Source of the DNA: Akebia trifoliata
Taxonomy: Eukaryota > Streptophyta > Magnoliopsida > Ranunculales > Lardizabalaceae
Length of the DNA stretch: 64,000 bases
Assembly: GCA_017979445.1 (NCBI GenBank)
Contig: CM030709.1
Span: forward strand, 3,472,001-3,536,000
Reading direction: 5' to 3'
Shown: positions 34,367-45,545 of the stretch, piece after piece
How positions within the stretch are numbered: the stretch's first letter is position 1
Layout: every line of letters begins with the position of its first letter
The notes under the pieces: model-generated
What the model was told of the DNA's origin: nothing
What the model saw: only the letters and a program-made list of their open reading frames with translations
Databases searched by the model: none
Translations under genes and position numbers: made by a program

Positions 34367-36982
34367 TTAAGATCTCCGCCGCTTAAAAGACTTGAGGCTC
34401 TTCATTTGCTTTAAGATGTATTGGATGACCTCCTTCAAACTGGCTTTCCTTTCTTCTTTGAAATTCCAAAGTTCGGGAACTGAGTATCTCCCACTTGCAT
34501 TATACTCATTTATCTCCAACAACGCCATAGTCACCGCATCATAAACTTCCTCACCCCATTCATGTTTTAGCTCACTTAGTTTTTCGTCCTTTTCATCTAT
34601 TATTTCCTACACCTCTCAACAGTTTATTAGTCATTATCTATGACTCATTACATAAAAGACTGATCAAAAGCTATCCATGAAACTGTACTCAAATGGGCAT
34701 GAAAAAAAAGTGACAATAGAAATTTTGAGAGATTTGATTACATACATGAAGCTTTCCGTCGATGTTGATATTTTTAAAGGGATACCAATTTGAATTTTTT
34801 ATGTGGTCTTGCCAGATTGAGCATAACTCAACAGATTTCATATCCCCTTCTCCATCTGAGAACTTCTTTGAGCACACATCTCGAAAAGGTTTCTCATTGA
34901 GCTCCCCTAGTCGCTTGATCCCAATTGCCGCACGTTTAGTCAACATTTCACGCAGACCCTGAAAATCAATAAAAAGTTGCTTTTGAGGAATATCGGTTTC
35001 TTGGGGCTAATTCTTCAAGGAATCCAATTATGCAAAAATTATTAAGACAATCTTTACATCAATCAAAACTTTGCGTGCTTCCTGCAGCTCATGGTTACTT
35101 CTACACTCTTTGATCATAAGAGTTCGATTAAGGGTTACCAAATCTTCAATTTCATCTCCTTTCTCATCCATTTCTTTGATCAAAGCATCAACCTTCTCTT
35201 GAAGCTTGAAATTATCATCACCTCCCATGTGCTTTAGTCCTGAAAATTTTCCTTGCATTGGGTCTAGCTTTATGTTCAACTGCATTCAAGATGCAATCAG
35301 AGAGAGGTTCAATGGTTTTCACTTGCATACAAAAATTTAATTTTCACGCCACACACTTACGCAAAAAAAGAAAGTTTTTTTTAGGTATAAAACAGGACTA
35401 ATAGTGGAGCATAAATAAAGCAAGAGAAACACCAGGATTGTAATTTAGTGTCTTAATATCAAAGAATTATGGGAACCATGCTTGGTATGCTAAGAAATGA
35501 ACCATGGGTGTTAGAAGTTAAAATTATTATTTGCATTGTCATTTCCAAACTTTAGTACAAAGCATGATCTATAACAAGGAATGTGAGTAATCTCTTTCTT
35601 ATGATATAGTTAGTTATTATACCAGAATAACTTTAAGTAGATATAAGTAATTAAGAGTGTAATGTCAAACAATTTTAAAGAAATAGTCCAATTCAAAAAC
35701 AAGTTTGATCAAGTTAGGACAGGTCGAGCATAGTTCTGGATTCAAAAGTGAACTTACATTCTCCATCACAACTAGTGGTTTCTTTCTCTTGAGGTCAATT
35801 TGTGCCTCACGCCTCTCCAATTCTTTAACTCGCTGGTCAAGTTCTTTCTTCTGAGCTTCTAAGTTCCACTTCAATCTTTCATTCTCTTGTTGAAACTTAA
35901 GAGAACGATCATATGCAACGCACTGCATCTTCCTCATTTCTGTCGCAAATATGATAACTTAGAAATGTTTGATTGCAAAGGTAAGGTAAAATCTAAATCG
36001 ACAATTAAAAAGTCAATATTTTGATCCATGGGTCAAATTCCAATCATAAATTTCCAAAAACCTCATTTACATACATGCTTTCAAAACTCATCCAAGACCG
36101 AGACATGTTGCCCAAGTCGTCTCAGTATCAGGCATGGACAAGACATACAAGTCAATGTATCGGACAAGATTTAAAACCCCACGTTCATTTTTCTCATTGT
36201 TGTACGAGTCATCTCAAACGTATCGGAAAACTCGACCGAGACGACTTGGTATCTGGCATGGACAAACCGAGTTTTAAAACCATGTTTACATAAGCATATA
36301 AAACATTAAATTAAATTAAATGGTATCGAGTGGGTTTTAAGCAACCCATAGAGGATGAATGGGTCATGGTTACAATTGGGAATTTGATTTACAGATAGAA
36401 GTTTATTTTCAGAATTAAAAAACAAGTAGTTCTTGAAGTTTACCACAACAAAGGCAATAATTAGTTCTAGAATATTCACCTTCAATGTAACCTTGATGAA
36501 GCTTATCTTTCTCCTCCATTGTCCTACTAAGGGATGTCGAAAGCTCATTACACCTCTGTTCCATTTCTTCCAACCTCTGATTTTTTATATCGATTTCCTT
36601 AGCCAAATTGCTAAAAAGATTGCGTAGTCTTTGTAATTCTCCGTACATTTCGATCGTTCTTAAGGAACCCTAAAACCCAAATCGTGCTCAAAAACAACAT
36701 TTTCTCTCGATTAAAATCATCCTTAAAAAAAAAATGCTTCAAAAATCAAAACCCAATCAAAAGAAAATTATGGAGACAAGGCATTTAAGATACAAAATTC
36801 ACATTCAAACACTCATGAATCATGATCACCATCAGCAAAAACACACAAATTATGCAAGAAATTGAAGGAAAAAAAAGAGAGGAAAAGATTTTACCAACCT
36901 GAGCTAAGGCGTCTATGAAGTGTCCTTTGTTCGAGCTTTCTCGAACTTGAAATCTTTGTAATTGGAGCTTTTTTTTATGCAT
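34367..36982 (-). CDS. XH-domain protein of the FACTOR OF DNA METHYLATION / IDN2 family, N-terminally short, 6 exons, 376 aa
   Basis: Full-length relatives (about 630-650 aa: zinc-finger XS, XS, coiled coil, XH) bind double-stranded RNA and act in RNA-directed DNA methylation. Exons, 5' to 3': 36982-36899, 36669-36480, 35939-35758, 35279-35058, 34958-34746, 34606-34367, all GT-AG and in phase. Visible parts are a coiled coil (residues about 30-225, with LKHMGGDD and ECRSNHELQEARK) and an XH domain (about 227-365; AAIGIKRLGELNEKPF, VELCSIWQDHIKN, then HEWGEEVYDAV and NEYNASGRYSVPELWNF). No zinc-finger XS or XS domain is found upstream. The first exon is less certain: translation could instead start at 36648 (MYGELQRLRNLF), giving 341 aa. 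The intron at 35940-36479 carries a dispersed repeat. Confidence 0.85.
36045..36290. repeat. ATGGTTTTAAA-ended dispersed repeat, copy 2 (intronic)
   Basis: The left end contains CATGCTTTCAAAACTCATCC; the reverse complement of the right end reads CATGGTTTTAAAACTCGG. The interior shares CAAACGTATCGG, TCTCATTGTTG and GACGACTTGG with the copies at 8408-8630 and 38190-38655. It sits in intron 2 of the XH-domain gene. Confidence 0.6.
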
Positions 36983-37060
36983 TTTACGCTTAAATATTCT
37001 AAAAAGAAAAGCAGAAGAAAGTGAAGAACTGACACGTACAAGTCGTGCTTTGCCATTAAC

Positions 37061-37242
37061 AGAATATTACAGAGAAAATAACTTCAGTATACGATATTCT
37101 CTTCTCTGTGAATACGATCAGAAACGTGGCAGTGTTAGAACCGTTGATCATAGAATATTGCAGAGAGAATAACTTCCGTATACGATCTTATTCTCTTCTC
37201 TGAGTAGACGATGATAAACGTGGCAGTGTTAGAACCGTTGAT
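37061..37242. promoter_or_regulatory. 91-bp tandem duplication upstream of the XH-domain gene
   Basis: Unit 1 (37061-37150) and unit 2 (37152-37242) are about 88% alike. Each runs from AGAATATT(A/G)CAGAGA through GTATACGATNTTATTCTCTTC-like sequence to AAACGTGGCAGTGTTAGAACCGTTGAT. They begin about 80 bp above the start codon at 36982, so they lie in the leader or promoter and would duplicate any sites there, including ACGTGG and CCGTTGAT words. Confidence 0.7.
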
Positions 37243-38189
37243 TAAAAGGATAATAGTTCTGCCGTTAGATCTACAGTTTAATTTGGCGGGAAAGAGATTG
37301 TTTTATCTGCTACATCCGCAGTCGGTCCAATAAGCACAATTCTGGGCCAAACAAAGGATGGGTCAAAGCCCAAAATCGCACCAGGGACGGGCTGGCCCAT
37401 TAACTTGCTTACAATTGACGTGTTTCTATTTTTGTGATTAGTTTTGGGTCATTGTTGGTCCTTTTTCTATTTATTGTAACTAATTGGTCACATCTGATAA
37501 AGATTTTTCATTGAACGACTCTTGACTTCTATGACAAGCCCATTTATTTCACACCTCATAACTCCCACATCAATTAGAAAGTTGGTTTACAAATTAATTA
37601 ATAAAATATATAAAAATTAATAATTTAATCTCTTTCATTAAGAGAAAAATATATGTGATTGATACTAGGTATCCATTGAAGAGAGGTTTATTATCATTGG
37701 ACGACATGGTTGTTCGATATCATTTTCAAGAGTTTTGGAGAGACTTTTGTGAAAAAAGAAAAGAAAAATTATATTTAAAAGTATCTAAATTCTTCAATAA
37801 GACAAGATGCTCAATTTGGAAATAAATGTCTTCACGCGAGTTGTCAACATAAGGACATCTTTGTAGCTTGTATGGCCTTTCACAATTTTATTAGGAAAGA
37901 AGCATTGAAATCAATATGATTTGGATCGATCGTAGACCATTTGATGATATCTTGACTTTTAATTTGTGTTTAAATTTAAATGCACACAATTTGTTGAAGA
38001 TTTAGTAGTCTTCATGGCTCATTGAACTATTGCATGTTGTTCTTGTAGTTGAGAGAAAAATTTACGCAGCCGTAACTAAAATAACAATGGGAGAAGGTTT
38101 ACATGTGCCCATCGTAGTAGGTAATAAATTACATCAATTATAAATTTAGAAATATTTTTGTAGCGGTAATTTTTATTTACAAAACCATG

Positions 38190-38655
38190 AATTTTTTTAA
38201 AATTCAATTTCATATCTCATCTCGTCCATGCCCAATACTGAGTTGTCTTGGACAAGTCATCTTGTCTCGTTCGATAATGAGACAATGGTTTTAGACCATC
38301 AAGAAAAATCTGAAAAAATTAATCCTGAAAATTCTCTTTTATTTCGTGATTTAGAGGAGAAAGATGAAGTGTTTTTTTTTATACCAAACCCCTATATTCT
38401 GTAGTTCACTTGGTTGAGAAAAGGAGAAAAAATCAATTTGGGGGTGAAAATGATAGGGTTTGGAGATGAAAACTGATATATCTCGTTCGTCTCAAATATC
38501 TCGAATGAGATTTTCGATATCTTGTCCAAGACATATCATTCATCTCATAAGATTCCGTAAAATCCAAAAAACACGTCTGTCTATCTCGTTGTTGGACAAT
38601 ACCAAGACGACTTGGGTGATACATCTTGGTCTCACGAGTTTTGAAACCATGGATG
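38190..38655. repeat. ATGGTTTTAAA-ended dispersed repeat, copy 3 (possibly two nested copies)
   Basis: The interval 38190-38305 starts near AAACCATGAATTTT and contains CGTCCATGCCCAATACTGAG and TGTCTCGTTCGATAATGAGAC. The interval 38455-38655 contains TCGTTGTTGGACAATACCAA and ends GAGTTTTGAAACCATGG. Both share interior words with 36045-36290, in opposite orientations. Confidence 0.5.
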
Positions 38656-40181
38656 AGATAGACACTAATAAATTTGATGATAAATATGTGGAAAAAAAAA
38701 ATTGTTCCAGGATGCAATATTATATAATTTATATAGTAATATTGTAATATATGTTCATTTGTAGTTATTAAACTAAAATAGGGGTAATTTTTAATTTTAA
38801 TATAGATATTAGGTTTATTTTATTGTTCTATTCTTCGTAATTTATATGTACGTTAAAGTTTGTTATTGTTATTTTATTAATGAGACCCACAAAATGGACT
38901 TCGGGGCATATTATTTAGCATTAATTCATTGGATTTTCATTCAATTTAATCATTTTTTTTTTTGTTGTGATTTTCGAGATTCAACGTAATCCATTTACAA
39001 TAAGATTTGGACTAATTTAGTCTCAAGTTTTTGGAAGCATCACCTACTAATTTGTGTGATTCAGCTTAATACATTTAATTCAGACACATTAGGTAGGATT
39101 ATTCTAAGGTCACACCAAGTTGGATACTTAATAGAGCTCCCACCTACATATATATATCTATATATATATATATATATAAGAACATAATTTACTATTTGCC
39201 TTTGAAATCGCCTCCTTTTAAAGAAATGTAAGGAAACTGATTGCTTAGCTTTCTAGGTTGGTCAGATACACAATTAATGTACCCTTTAAAGGAACAAAAT
39301 ATGAATATTTTCAATGTTCTAATCTTTTGATAATTATAACTTGAACTATAATATGGTAAGATTTATGTTAATAATATGGTGATTTAGACATAACCCCCTC
39401 ATTTTTGTGAATATTTTAAATATGAGATCTCAATCTTTTAACTTGTAAATAAAAACCCTTGATTTTTCTTTTCCAAATCAATCATCTTTAACTTTTTACG
39501 ATAAATTTTCACTCTTTAATTTTAAGATTCTATCTACTTCAACAATACGATAGGATTCTTGAAGTGGAGAACAGAGGAATTTCGTGTGAAAAAAAAAAAA
39601 AAAAAACAAACAAGGGTTTAAGGTGAGACAGAATATGATGAAATGAAGATAAACTTTAATAAATTAAAAATAATCTACCATAGATTGAAGTGCTTGAAGA
39701 TAATTGATTTTAAGAAAAAAATTAAGAGTTTTTTATTACGAGTTAAAGAAGATGTCATTTAGATTATTTTTTATTAGTCTATAAGAAAAGACCAAGGTCT
39801 AGGGACATGTCATCATTTTGATAACATTAGAGGGTCTCTCAAATATTCACCAAACAGACTTTTGGCACTAATAGAACAGGTGGTGGTCAAAGAAAAGTAA
39901 ACTTAAAAGATTTGGAAAAGCAATTTAAGAAAACTTCCAAGTAACTTCGAACCTATGATGGACCTTCACGTTTGGGACTCAAGACATCCACACAAGATTT
40001 GATAAAGCTATTAATCTTTCAAGATTTTTTTTTTTTTTCATTTTTAAATATTATAATTTTTATTATAAGAAGATTTTTTTTTTTTTTTTTTTAGAGAGTA
40101 CAAGAATATTAGCATGGACCCTGCACAAGGACGACACGCAAAATTGATAAGGGTAAATTATCATTTCGTAAATTGAATATG

Positions 40182-40500
40182 AGAAATTCCAATTTCGGAT
40201 AACTGTTCATTTTAATTCACAAAACGTGAAAGACGAGTGGGCACATGTTTGAAGTGAGAATCTCATTGATATATTTTTTTTTTCTAAAAGTGACAATATT
40301 GTTGGTTCATATAGTGATGATCTCACTAAAAGTAGCTAATCTGAAAGATAGTCACTTCAAACTTGTGAGTTGTCATTTTAATCTGCGAGATCGTCACTTG
40401 AAAAACTTGCGATCTCATTGTTCACAGTTTGAGAATTAAAATGAACGATGAGCTGATATCGGAATTTCGTCAAAAGTTGATCATGTTTTGGGAAATTTCT
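40182..40500. mobile_element. foldback element, TTCATTTTAATTC family, copy 1
   Basis: The left arm reads GAGAAATTCC then TGTTCATTTTAATTCACAAA. The right arm, inverted, reads AATTCCGATATC then CGTTCATTTTAATTCTCAAA. The loop has the recurring words CTCATTGATATA and GTGATGATCTCAC. A second copy lies at 45290-45545. Non-coding. Confidence 0.6.
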
Positions 40501-41711
40501 CAATTGATAAACAAATCAATTTTTTTTTTTTTTTTTTTTTTTTAAGGTATTGACTAGCTTAGTTGGCAAAGTATAATTCCTAGGGATCGGTTTTGTACTT
40601 TTAACGATTGATGCACCTTTTCCTAGTGATACATTCTTCTTGGGAATCTCTAACATTCATGTTGATGGAGATCCTCAACCCATTTTCCTTAATAAAATGG
40701 GCAGTGTTAATGGTTGATGTACCTCATTTTGACATATATTTGAGATACATCCAAAAAGTCAAATTCATGATTTTTTAATTTGACTCAAGTCAATTCTCTT
40801 ATGAGAAATCACGATGAATGTTATATGCGTGTAAACGAGTTTAAATTGATAAAAATATCCTCAAAATCTTAATCTTCAACCTTTAGATGATAAGTTTTGA
40901 AAGCGAACTTCACCTAAATAACACCCATTCTCTAAGTCTAAAGATCAAAAATTACACTTTCCCTTCTTTAAAAGTGAGAAAAAAAGACTTTTTCATCCAT
41001 CGAGTATCGACTTTTCTTCTTCTTTTGTCCTATTTCTATCATTAAAAATTTAATCACTCACATTACCTCGAACCATATCATCATTACATCATCAAATTTT
41101 TTTTTTCTAAAATGGGTCGAATGAATCTTTTTCCTCCATTCAACTCTTTTTACCTTATCAAGCTCATTACTCACATAACCCGACTACATACCCATTTATC
41201 AAAATCATCTTTATTACTCAATTTTAATAAGATTTTATGAACAAATAATTAACTAAGGATATTTCAATCATGATTGTCTCAAACTTCTTTAAGTTTGCAA
41301 ATTATGCAAAATAGTTATCATTTCTTGAATACTAGACACCATTTATACTATAAGAAATGCCTAAGAGAACTCGATTTCTTGATATAAAAGATAAATAGCC
41401 TACTTTTACTAGATGTAATAAGCATTATGATTAATGGAAGGATGAAACGCTTTAAAATCCCAAGCATATATAATTAAAAAGAAATCATCATTTCTAGGTT
41501 TCTGTTTTATTCATCGCATGCTATAGGGCAATTTTTTATGACAATCTCTAGAAATTAGGCTATGTATTGTCTTAATTATTTTCAATGAAGATTTGTTGAA
41601 ATCCTTAATTTTATTATCCAAGACGAAGAGTTGAAAAATTAGGAATAAATTAAAATTACCACAAAAAAAGAGAGTTAAAAATAGCAACAAAAATAAAAGG
41701 AGAAGTCATGC

Positions 41712-41878
41712 TAGATTGGACCACAAGATTGGGCCTCATATCATACCTCTTGACATGAAAGTGGATAGGAACCATAGATGCTTTTTCACTCTATCTTTCA
41801 GGAAAAGCATCTATGGTTCCTATCCACTTTCACGTCAAGGTGTGCAATGTAAGGTCCAATCTCGAGGTCACTTCAGCA
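41712..41878. mobile_element. GAAYCATAGAT-family foldback element (strong hairpin), about 167 bp
   Basis: The arms are about 70 bp each: TGACATGAAAGTGGATAGGA, then ACCATAGATGCTTTT on the left, mirrored by AAAAGCATCTATGGT and TCCTATCCACTTTCACGTCA on the right, around a loop of about 25 bp. The outer ends match as TGCT...AGATTGG and, inverted, TGCTGAAGTGACCTCGAGAT. An open frame across it (41716-41928) is a by-product. Confidence 0.75.
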
Positions 41879-42919
41879 TTATTCAAAGGAGAAACCTTAA
41901 TAAAGATATGCCTTTAGTTGAAGTATGAGCGATGTTGTTGGAGTCAAGGATTTTTTTTGAGTACTTTCACCGTCTCAAAATCATAACTAAGTCCTTATTT
42001 CTATTTTTTTTTTTTTCTTTTTTTTCATAAAAACCTCAATGTGGAAGGTAGTTTTATAATTTTACGGAGGGGGGTAGTTACATAACATCCATACTTTTAT
42101 GGAAAAATGAGATATTATTAATTATTTTAGATAATAATTACAGTAATCCTAATATGATTTTATAGAAACCAAATCATATTTAGATAAATTCTATCCTTAA
42201 TAAATCTCAACTAAATTAATCTAACCTTATCTTAATCTCAATAGATTTGATACAATGTATTGTAGTACACCATATTACTATGCTACATAACTAATTACTT
42301 CAATAACTTTTATATGTGGGTGATAATTCAAAAAATCTTAAAGTTATTTAAATTTACAAAATTTTCATCTTGTTAGGAGTCTTATCTGAATAATTCGTGC
42401 TTGACTAAATAAATCATATTCCCTCCTTTCAATTCTGTGTCATATCTAATGTCAAGAGTTCACGATATTATTAAACGAGTTAATTACAACCATAATTATG
42501 TAATATCTTTGGATTCATATGAGGGAGATAAATCAAACCATCATAAAGTTGTCTAAATTTATAAAATTTTCATCTCATTAATAGTCTTATCTTGGTCCCC
42601 ATCTATTCTTAATATTTTGTATGAAGACCTAACAATAATGTACATCGAAAAAAGTTTAGACGAAAAAGGATTGTAGGCAGAAACGTTAGTAGATAACATG
42701 AGGTAGACCAATAATGCATGATCACCTTATTAAACAATGCACAAGATGGTGTGGCCCGAATTAAATGGTAACTCGTACACATATTTTAAAATATGCGCAT
42801 ACGATCGGAACATTTATCATGAAAGCAAAACATCCATTATAAACAAGAGGAATCTTGAACGTAAATAAATAATTGAAAACATTCAAAATCACAAAGATTC
42901 GAACTTTCCCAGCGCCTTC

Positions 42920-43132
42920 CTACCATCCCGGTCCAGTAGGATATTTCAGCAAAGCGTCATCATCTCCACGCCATTGGCCCTTTAAGACACTATAAAAAAG
43001 AACTATACAAAAAAATGCCCGAAAGAGCGGCAGCGGCTCGACAATAGATCGACCCACAGTCTTCTCTTCTACTTGTTGATTAATAGACCATGAAAAATAT
43101 GCAGGGTCGAGATCATTTGAACATTTGTTAAA
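42920..43132 (-). other. unidentified open frame, possibly an orphan terminal exon
   Basis: A stop-free frame of 70 codons ends in a TAG at 42922-42920 and has no ATG of note. Its end reads KGQWRGDDDALLKYPTGPGW and looks more protein-like than the surrounding sequence. A possible acceptor (TTCTTTTTTATAG) lies within it on the minus strand. The family is not recognised, and no upstream exons were found before the arogenate dehydratase gene. It could be a captured gene fragment or chance. Confidence 0.25.
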
Positions 43133-43567
43133 TCAATTCTATACTTAATTTTTAGTAAACTCTTTTTTTATTCTAAACATTGACTTAGTCGTCGGAGAAT
43201 ATTTTTTAATTTACAGGATGAACCACTTCAGTATGTGACTTGCAAGACGAATAACGAAGATTGAACAAAACAAAAAAAAAAAAGAAACCAAATCTATTAA
43301 TTTGAAAATGAAAAAGAATATTTTAATTTCTTAGTAGTTCTCATATAAAAACATTTCATCAAATTTTAATTTTTCCTCTCATCTTAGCCAACTTTTTACC
43401 CAGATCTCAAGTTAGAATAGAGAATTTCCGTTGATGAAGGCTTTTAAAGACGTTCTTATCTAAGTAACTTGGACAGGTAGGTGTGGGATTGACCGACACA
43501 CCTGCCACTTATGTGGGCCCCCTTGTCCACCGATTTTTATCCACCAATATTACTCTCCAAGACTCAA

Positions 43568-43692
43568 ATATAAAACCCTGTCGTAACCTCCATTTTCTCT
43601 CAGCTTGAGAACAACAAGCTTTCGTCTCTCTTCCCCATTTTTAATTTCTAATTTTTTTTTTTTTTTTTTAACTATTTGGGTTCTAAGCAATC
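43568..43692 (+). promoter_or_regulatory. core promoter and leader of arogenate dehydratase
   Basis: AAATATAAAACCC at about 43566-43578 is a good plant TATA box, placed 115 bp or so before the ATG. A pyrimidine-rich leader follows (CTTTCGTCTCTCTTCCCC and a long T run). The transcription start is inferred near 43600. Confidence 0.55.
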
Positions 43693-44934
43693 ATGCAGGC
43701 AATCTCTCCATCTCAATGTGGAAACCTAAAATCCCTAATTAGGGCAAGACCCAATGGCCAGTTTTACCAGACTAAGTTCCGAATGGTTCCAATTCGATCC
43801 ACATATCGCCCAGATTCGACCCACTTCTCTGACGGCGCCGTCTTCAATCTAGTCGACTGGCAGACTTCCTGCGCCATCCTCTCCAGTAAAATCATCGGCC
43901 AACAAGAAGAAACAGAGAAGAACGCCAACACAGATTTAACGTCCGTTAACGATCACAAAACCCTAGATATTGTCCCCATCGAAAACCTCCCCAAACCGTT
44001 AACAATCGCTAATCTCTCCCCGGAGCCGATGCACGGATCTCAGCTTCGCGTCGCTTATCAAGGTGTTCCAGGCGCTTACAGCGAAGCCGCAGCTGCAAAA
44101 GCTTACCCTAATTGCGAAGCCATCCCTTGTGATCAGTTCGAAGTCGCGTTTCAAGCCGTCGAGCTATGGATAGCCGATCGAGCCGTGTTACCAGTTGAGA
44201 ACTCGCTTGGTGGTAGTATTCATCGAAATTACGATCTTCTCCGTCGCCATCGTCTCCACATCGTTGGAGAAGTTCAGCTTCCCGTCCACCATTGTCTCCT
44301 CGCTTTACCTGGAGTGAGAAAAGAGTTCCTGACTCGGGTCATAAGCCACCCACAAGCTTTAGCTCAGTGCGAGTCGACTCTGACAAAACTTGGTCTAAAT
44401 GTAACTCGCGAAGCCGTTGATGACACAGCAGGTGCGGCAGAGTTTGTAGCGGCAAACAACCTTCGAGACACGGCTGCGATCGCTAGTTCTCGAGCGGCTG
44501 AGCTATATGGACTACAGATCTTGGCTGATGGGATCCAAGACGATTCAGGAAACGTGACTCGGTTCGTGATGTTGGCTCGCGAGCCAATAATACCGAGGAC
44601 GGATCGTCCCTTCAAGACAAGTATCGTTTTCGCTCATGAAGAAGGTACGTCTGTGTTGTTCAAGGTTTTGTCGGCTTTCTCGTTCAGAGGAATAAGTTTG
44701 ACCAAGATCGAGAGTAGACCTCATAGGAACCGTCCGATTAGATTGGTTGATGATGCAACTGTGGGGACAGCGAAGCATTTCGAATACATGTTTTATATAG
44801 ATTTTGAAGCTTCGATGGCTGAGGTTAGAGCCCAAAATGCGTTGGCCGAGGTTCAAGAGTTCACATCGTTTTTAAGGGTTTTGGGAAGTTATCCCATGGA
44901 TATGACGCCTTGGATTCCTAGTGGTGGAGATTGA
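43693..44934 (+). CDS. ADT: arogenate dehydratase (prephenate dehydratase-like), chloroplast, intronless, 413 aa
   Basis: Decarboxylates and dehydrates arogenate to phenylalanine, the last step of plant Phe synthesis, in plastids. Residues 1 to about 110 form a Ser-rich, poorly conserved transit peptide and linker. The catalytic dehydratase domain spans about 118-295, with [20 protein letters not shown] (120-139), [18 protein letters not shown] (166-183) and the catalytic TRF motif at 289-291 ([10 protein letters not shown]). A regulatory ACT domain follows (about 307-400), with the Phe-site ESRP at 340-343 and the C-terminal [15 protein letters not shown]. The length is typical of the family. 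Lack of introns is shared with the ADT3/4/5-type subgroup of Arabidopsis, which is the likeliest orthology. The ATG is the first in the frame after an A/T-rich leader with an upstream TATA box. An adenine-rich possible poly(A) signal lies near 45113. Confidence 0.95.
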   Translation: MQAISPSQCGNLKSLIRARPNGQFYQTKFRMVPIRSTYRPDSTHFSDGAVFNLVDWQTSCAILSSKIIGQQEETEKNANTDLTSVNDHKTLDIVPIENLPKPLTIANLSPEPMHGSQLRVAYQGVPGAYSEAAAAKAYPNCEAIPCDQFEVAFQAVELWIADRAVLPVENSLGGSIHRNYDLLRRHRLHIVGEVQLPVHHCLLALPGVRKEFLTRVISHPQALAQCESTLTKLGLNVTREAVDDTAGAAEFVAANNLRDTAAIASSRAAELYGLQILADGIQDDSGNVTRFVMLAREPIIPRTDRPFKTSIVFAHEEGTSVLFKVLSAFSFRGISLTKIESRPHRNRPIRLVDDATVGTAKHFEYMFYIDFEASMAEVRAQNALAEVQEFTSFLRVLGSYPMDMTPWIPSGGD

Positions 44935-45289
44935 GAAATATTTGTGAGCCTTAAAATTTTAATTTTTATATTTAATTAAAACCCCAAAACACAGACCAGC
45001 AAATCGTTGGATGGGTAATTGGGTGTGTATTTGGATTTTGGAGACATAAAATCATGTATGAGTAGTTACTTTTCATGTGTCACAATCTTATTAGATGTGA
45101 ATATTACCCAAAAATAAAAATAAAAAGGGGGATATTATTGAAGAAGATAAATAAAAAGGAAGAACAAATTGAGCAGCCTCTCTTCCTCTTTGTATAAAGT
45201 TTCAGTATCTTCTCTCCATATTAATGATAAATTATATGTATATTTGGTATATTACCATGTCCTGAGTCGAATTTGATGAAATTAATATT

Positions 45290-45545
45290 ATGACAGTCAG
45301 TTCATTTTAATTCTCAAAACATGAACGTGCGAGATCGAAAATTTTTCCAGTGACAATCTCTCAAGTTTAAAGTGATAATTTTACTGATTTTTTTTCTCCA
45401 AAATGGCAATCTCACTGATTTATATAGTGATGATCTCGCCAAAAATAGTAAACTTGTGAGATTGTAGCTTTAAAACCTGCAAGATTTTCTCGTCCATGTT
45501 TTGGTAATTAAAATGAATAGTTACCTAGAATCGTAATTTAGTCAA
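45290..45545. mobile_element. foldback element, TTCATTTTAATTC family, copy 2
   Basis: The left arm has CAGTTCATTTTAATTCTCAAA and the right arm, inverted, has AACTATTCATTTTAATTACC. The interior shares CTCACTGATTTATATAGTGATGATCTCGCC with the copy at 40182-40500. It lies just past the 3' side of arogenate dehydratase. Confidence 0.6.

Larger units (their letters stand above)
37243..43560. other. intergenic; several small elements
   Basis: No supported gene. It holds repeats at 38190-38655, 40182-40500 and 41712-41878, a TA microsatellite near 39150-39178, direct repeats of about 53 bp at 42335-42388 and 42541-42592 (AAAGTTNTYTAAATTTA...AATTTTCATCT...AGTCTTATCT), and an unexplained open frame at 42920-43132 on the minus strand. 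Confidence 0.5.

Noticed and set aside
41716..41928. A 70-residue open frame
   Set aside because: It crosses a near-perfect hairpin element, so its N- and C-terminal halves come from inverted arms.
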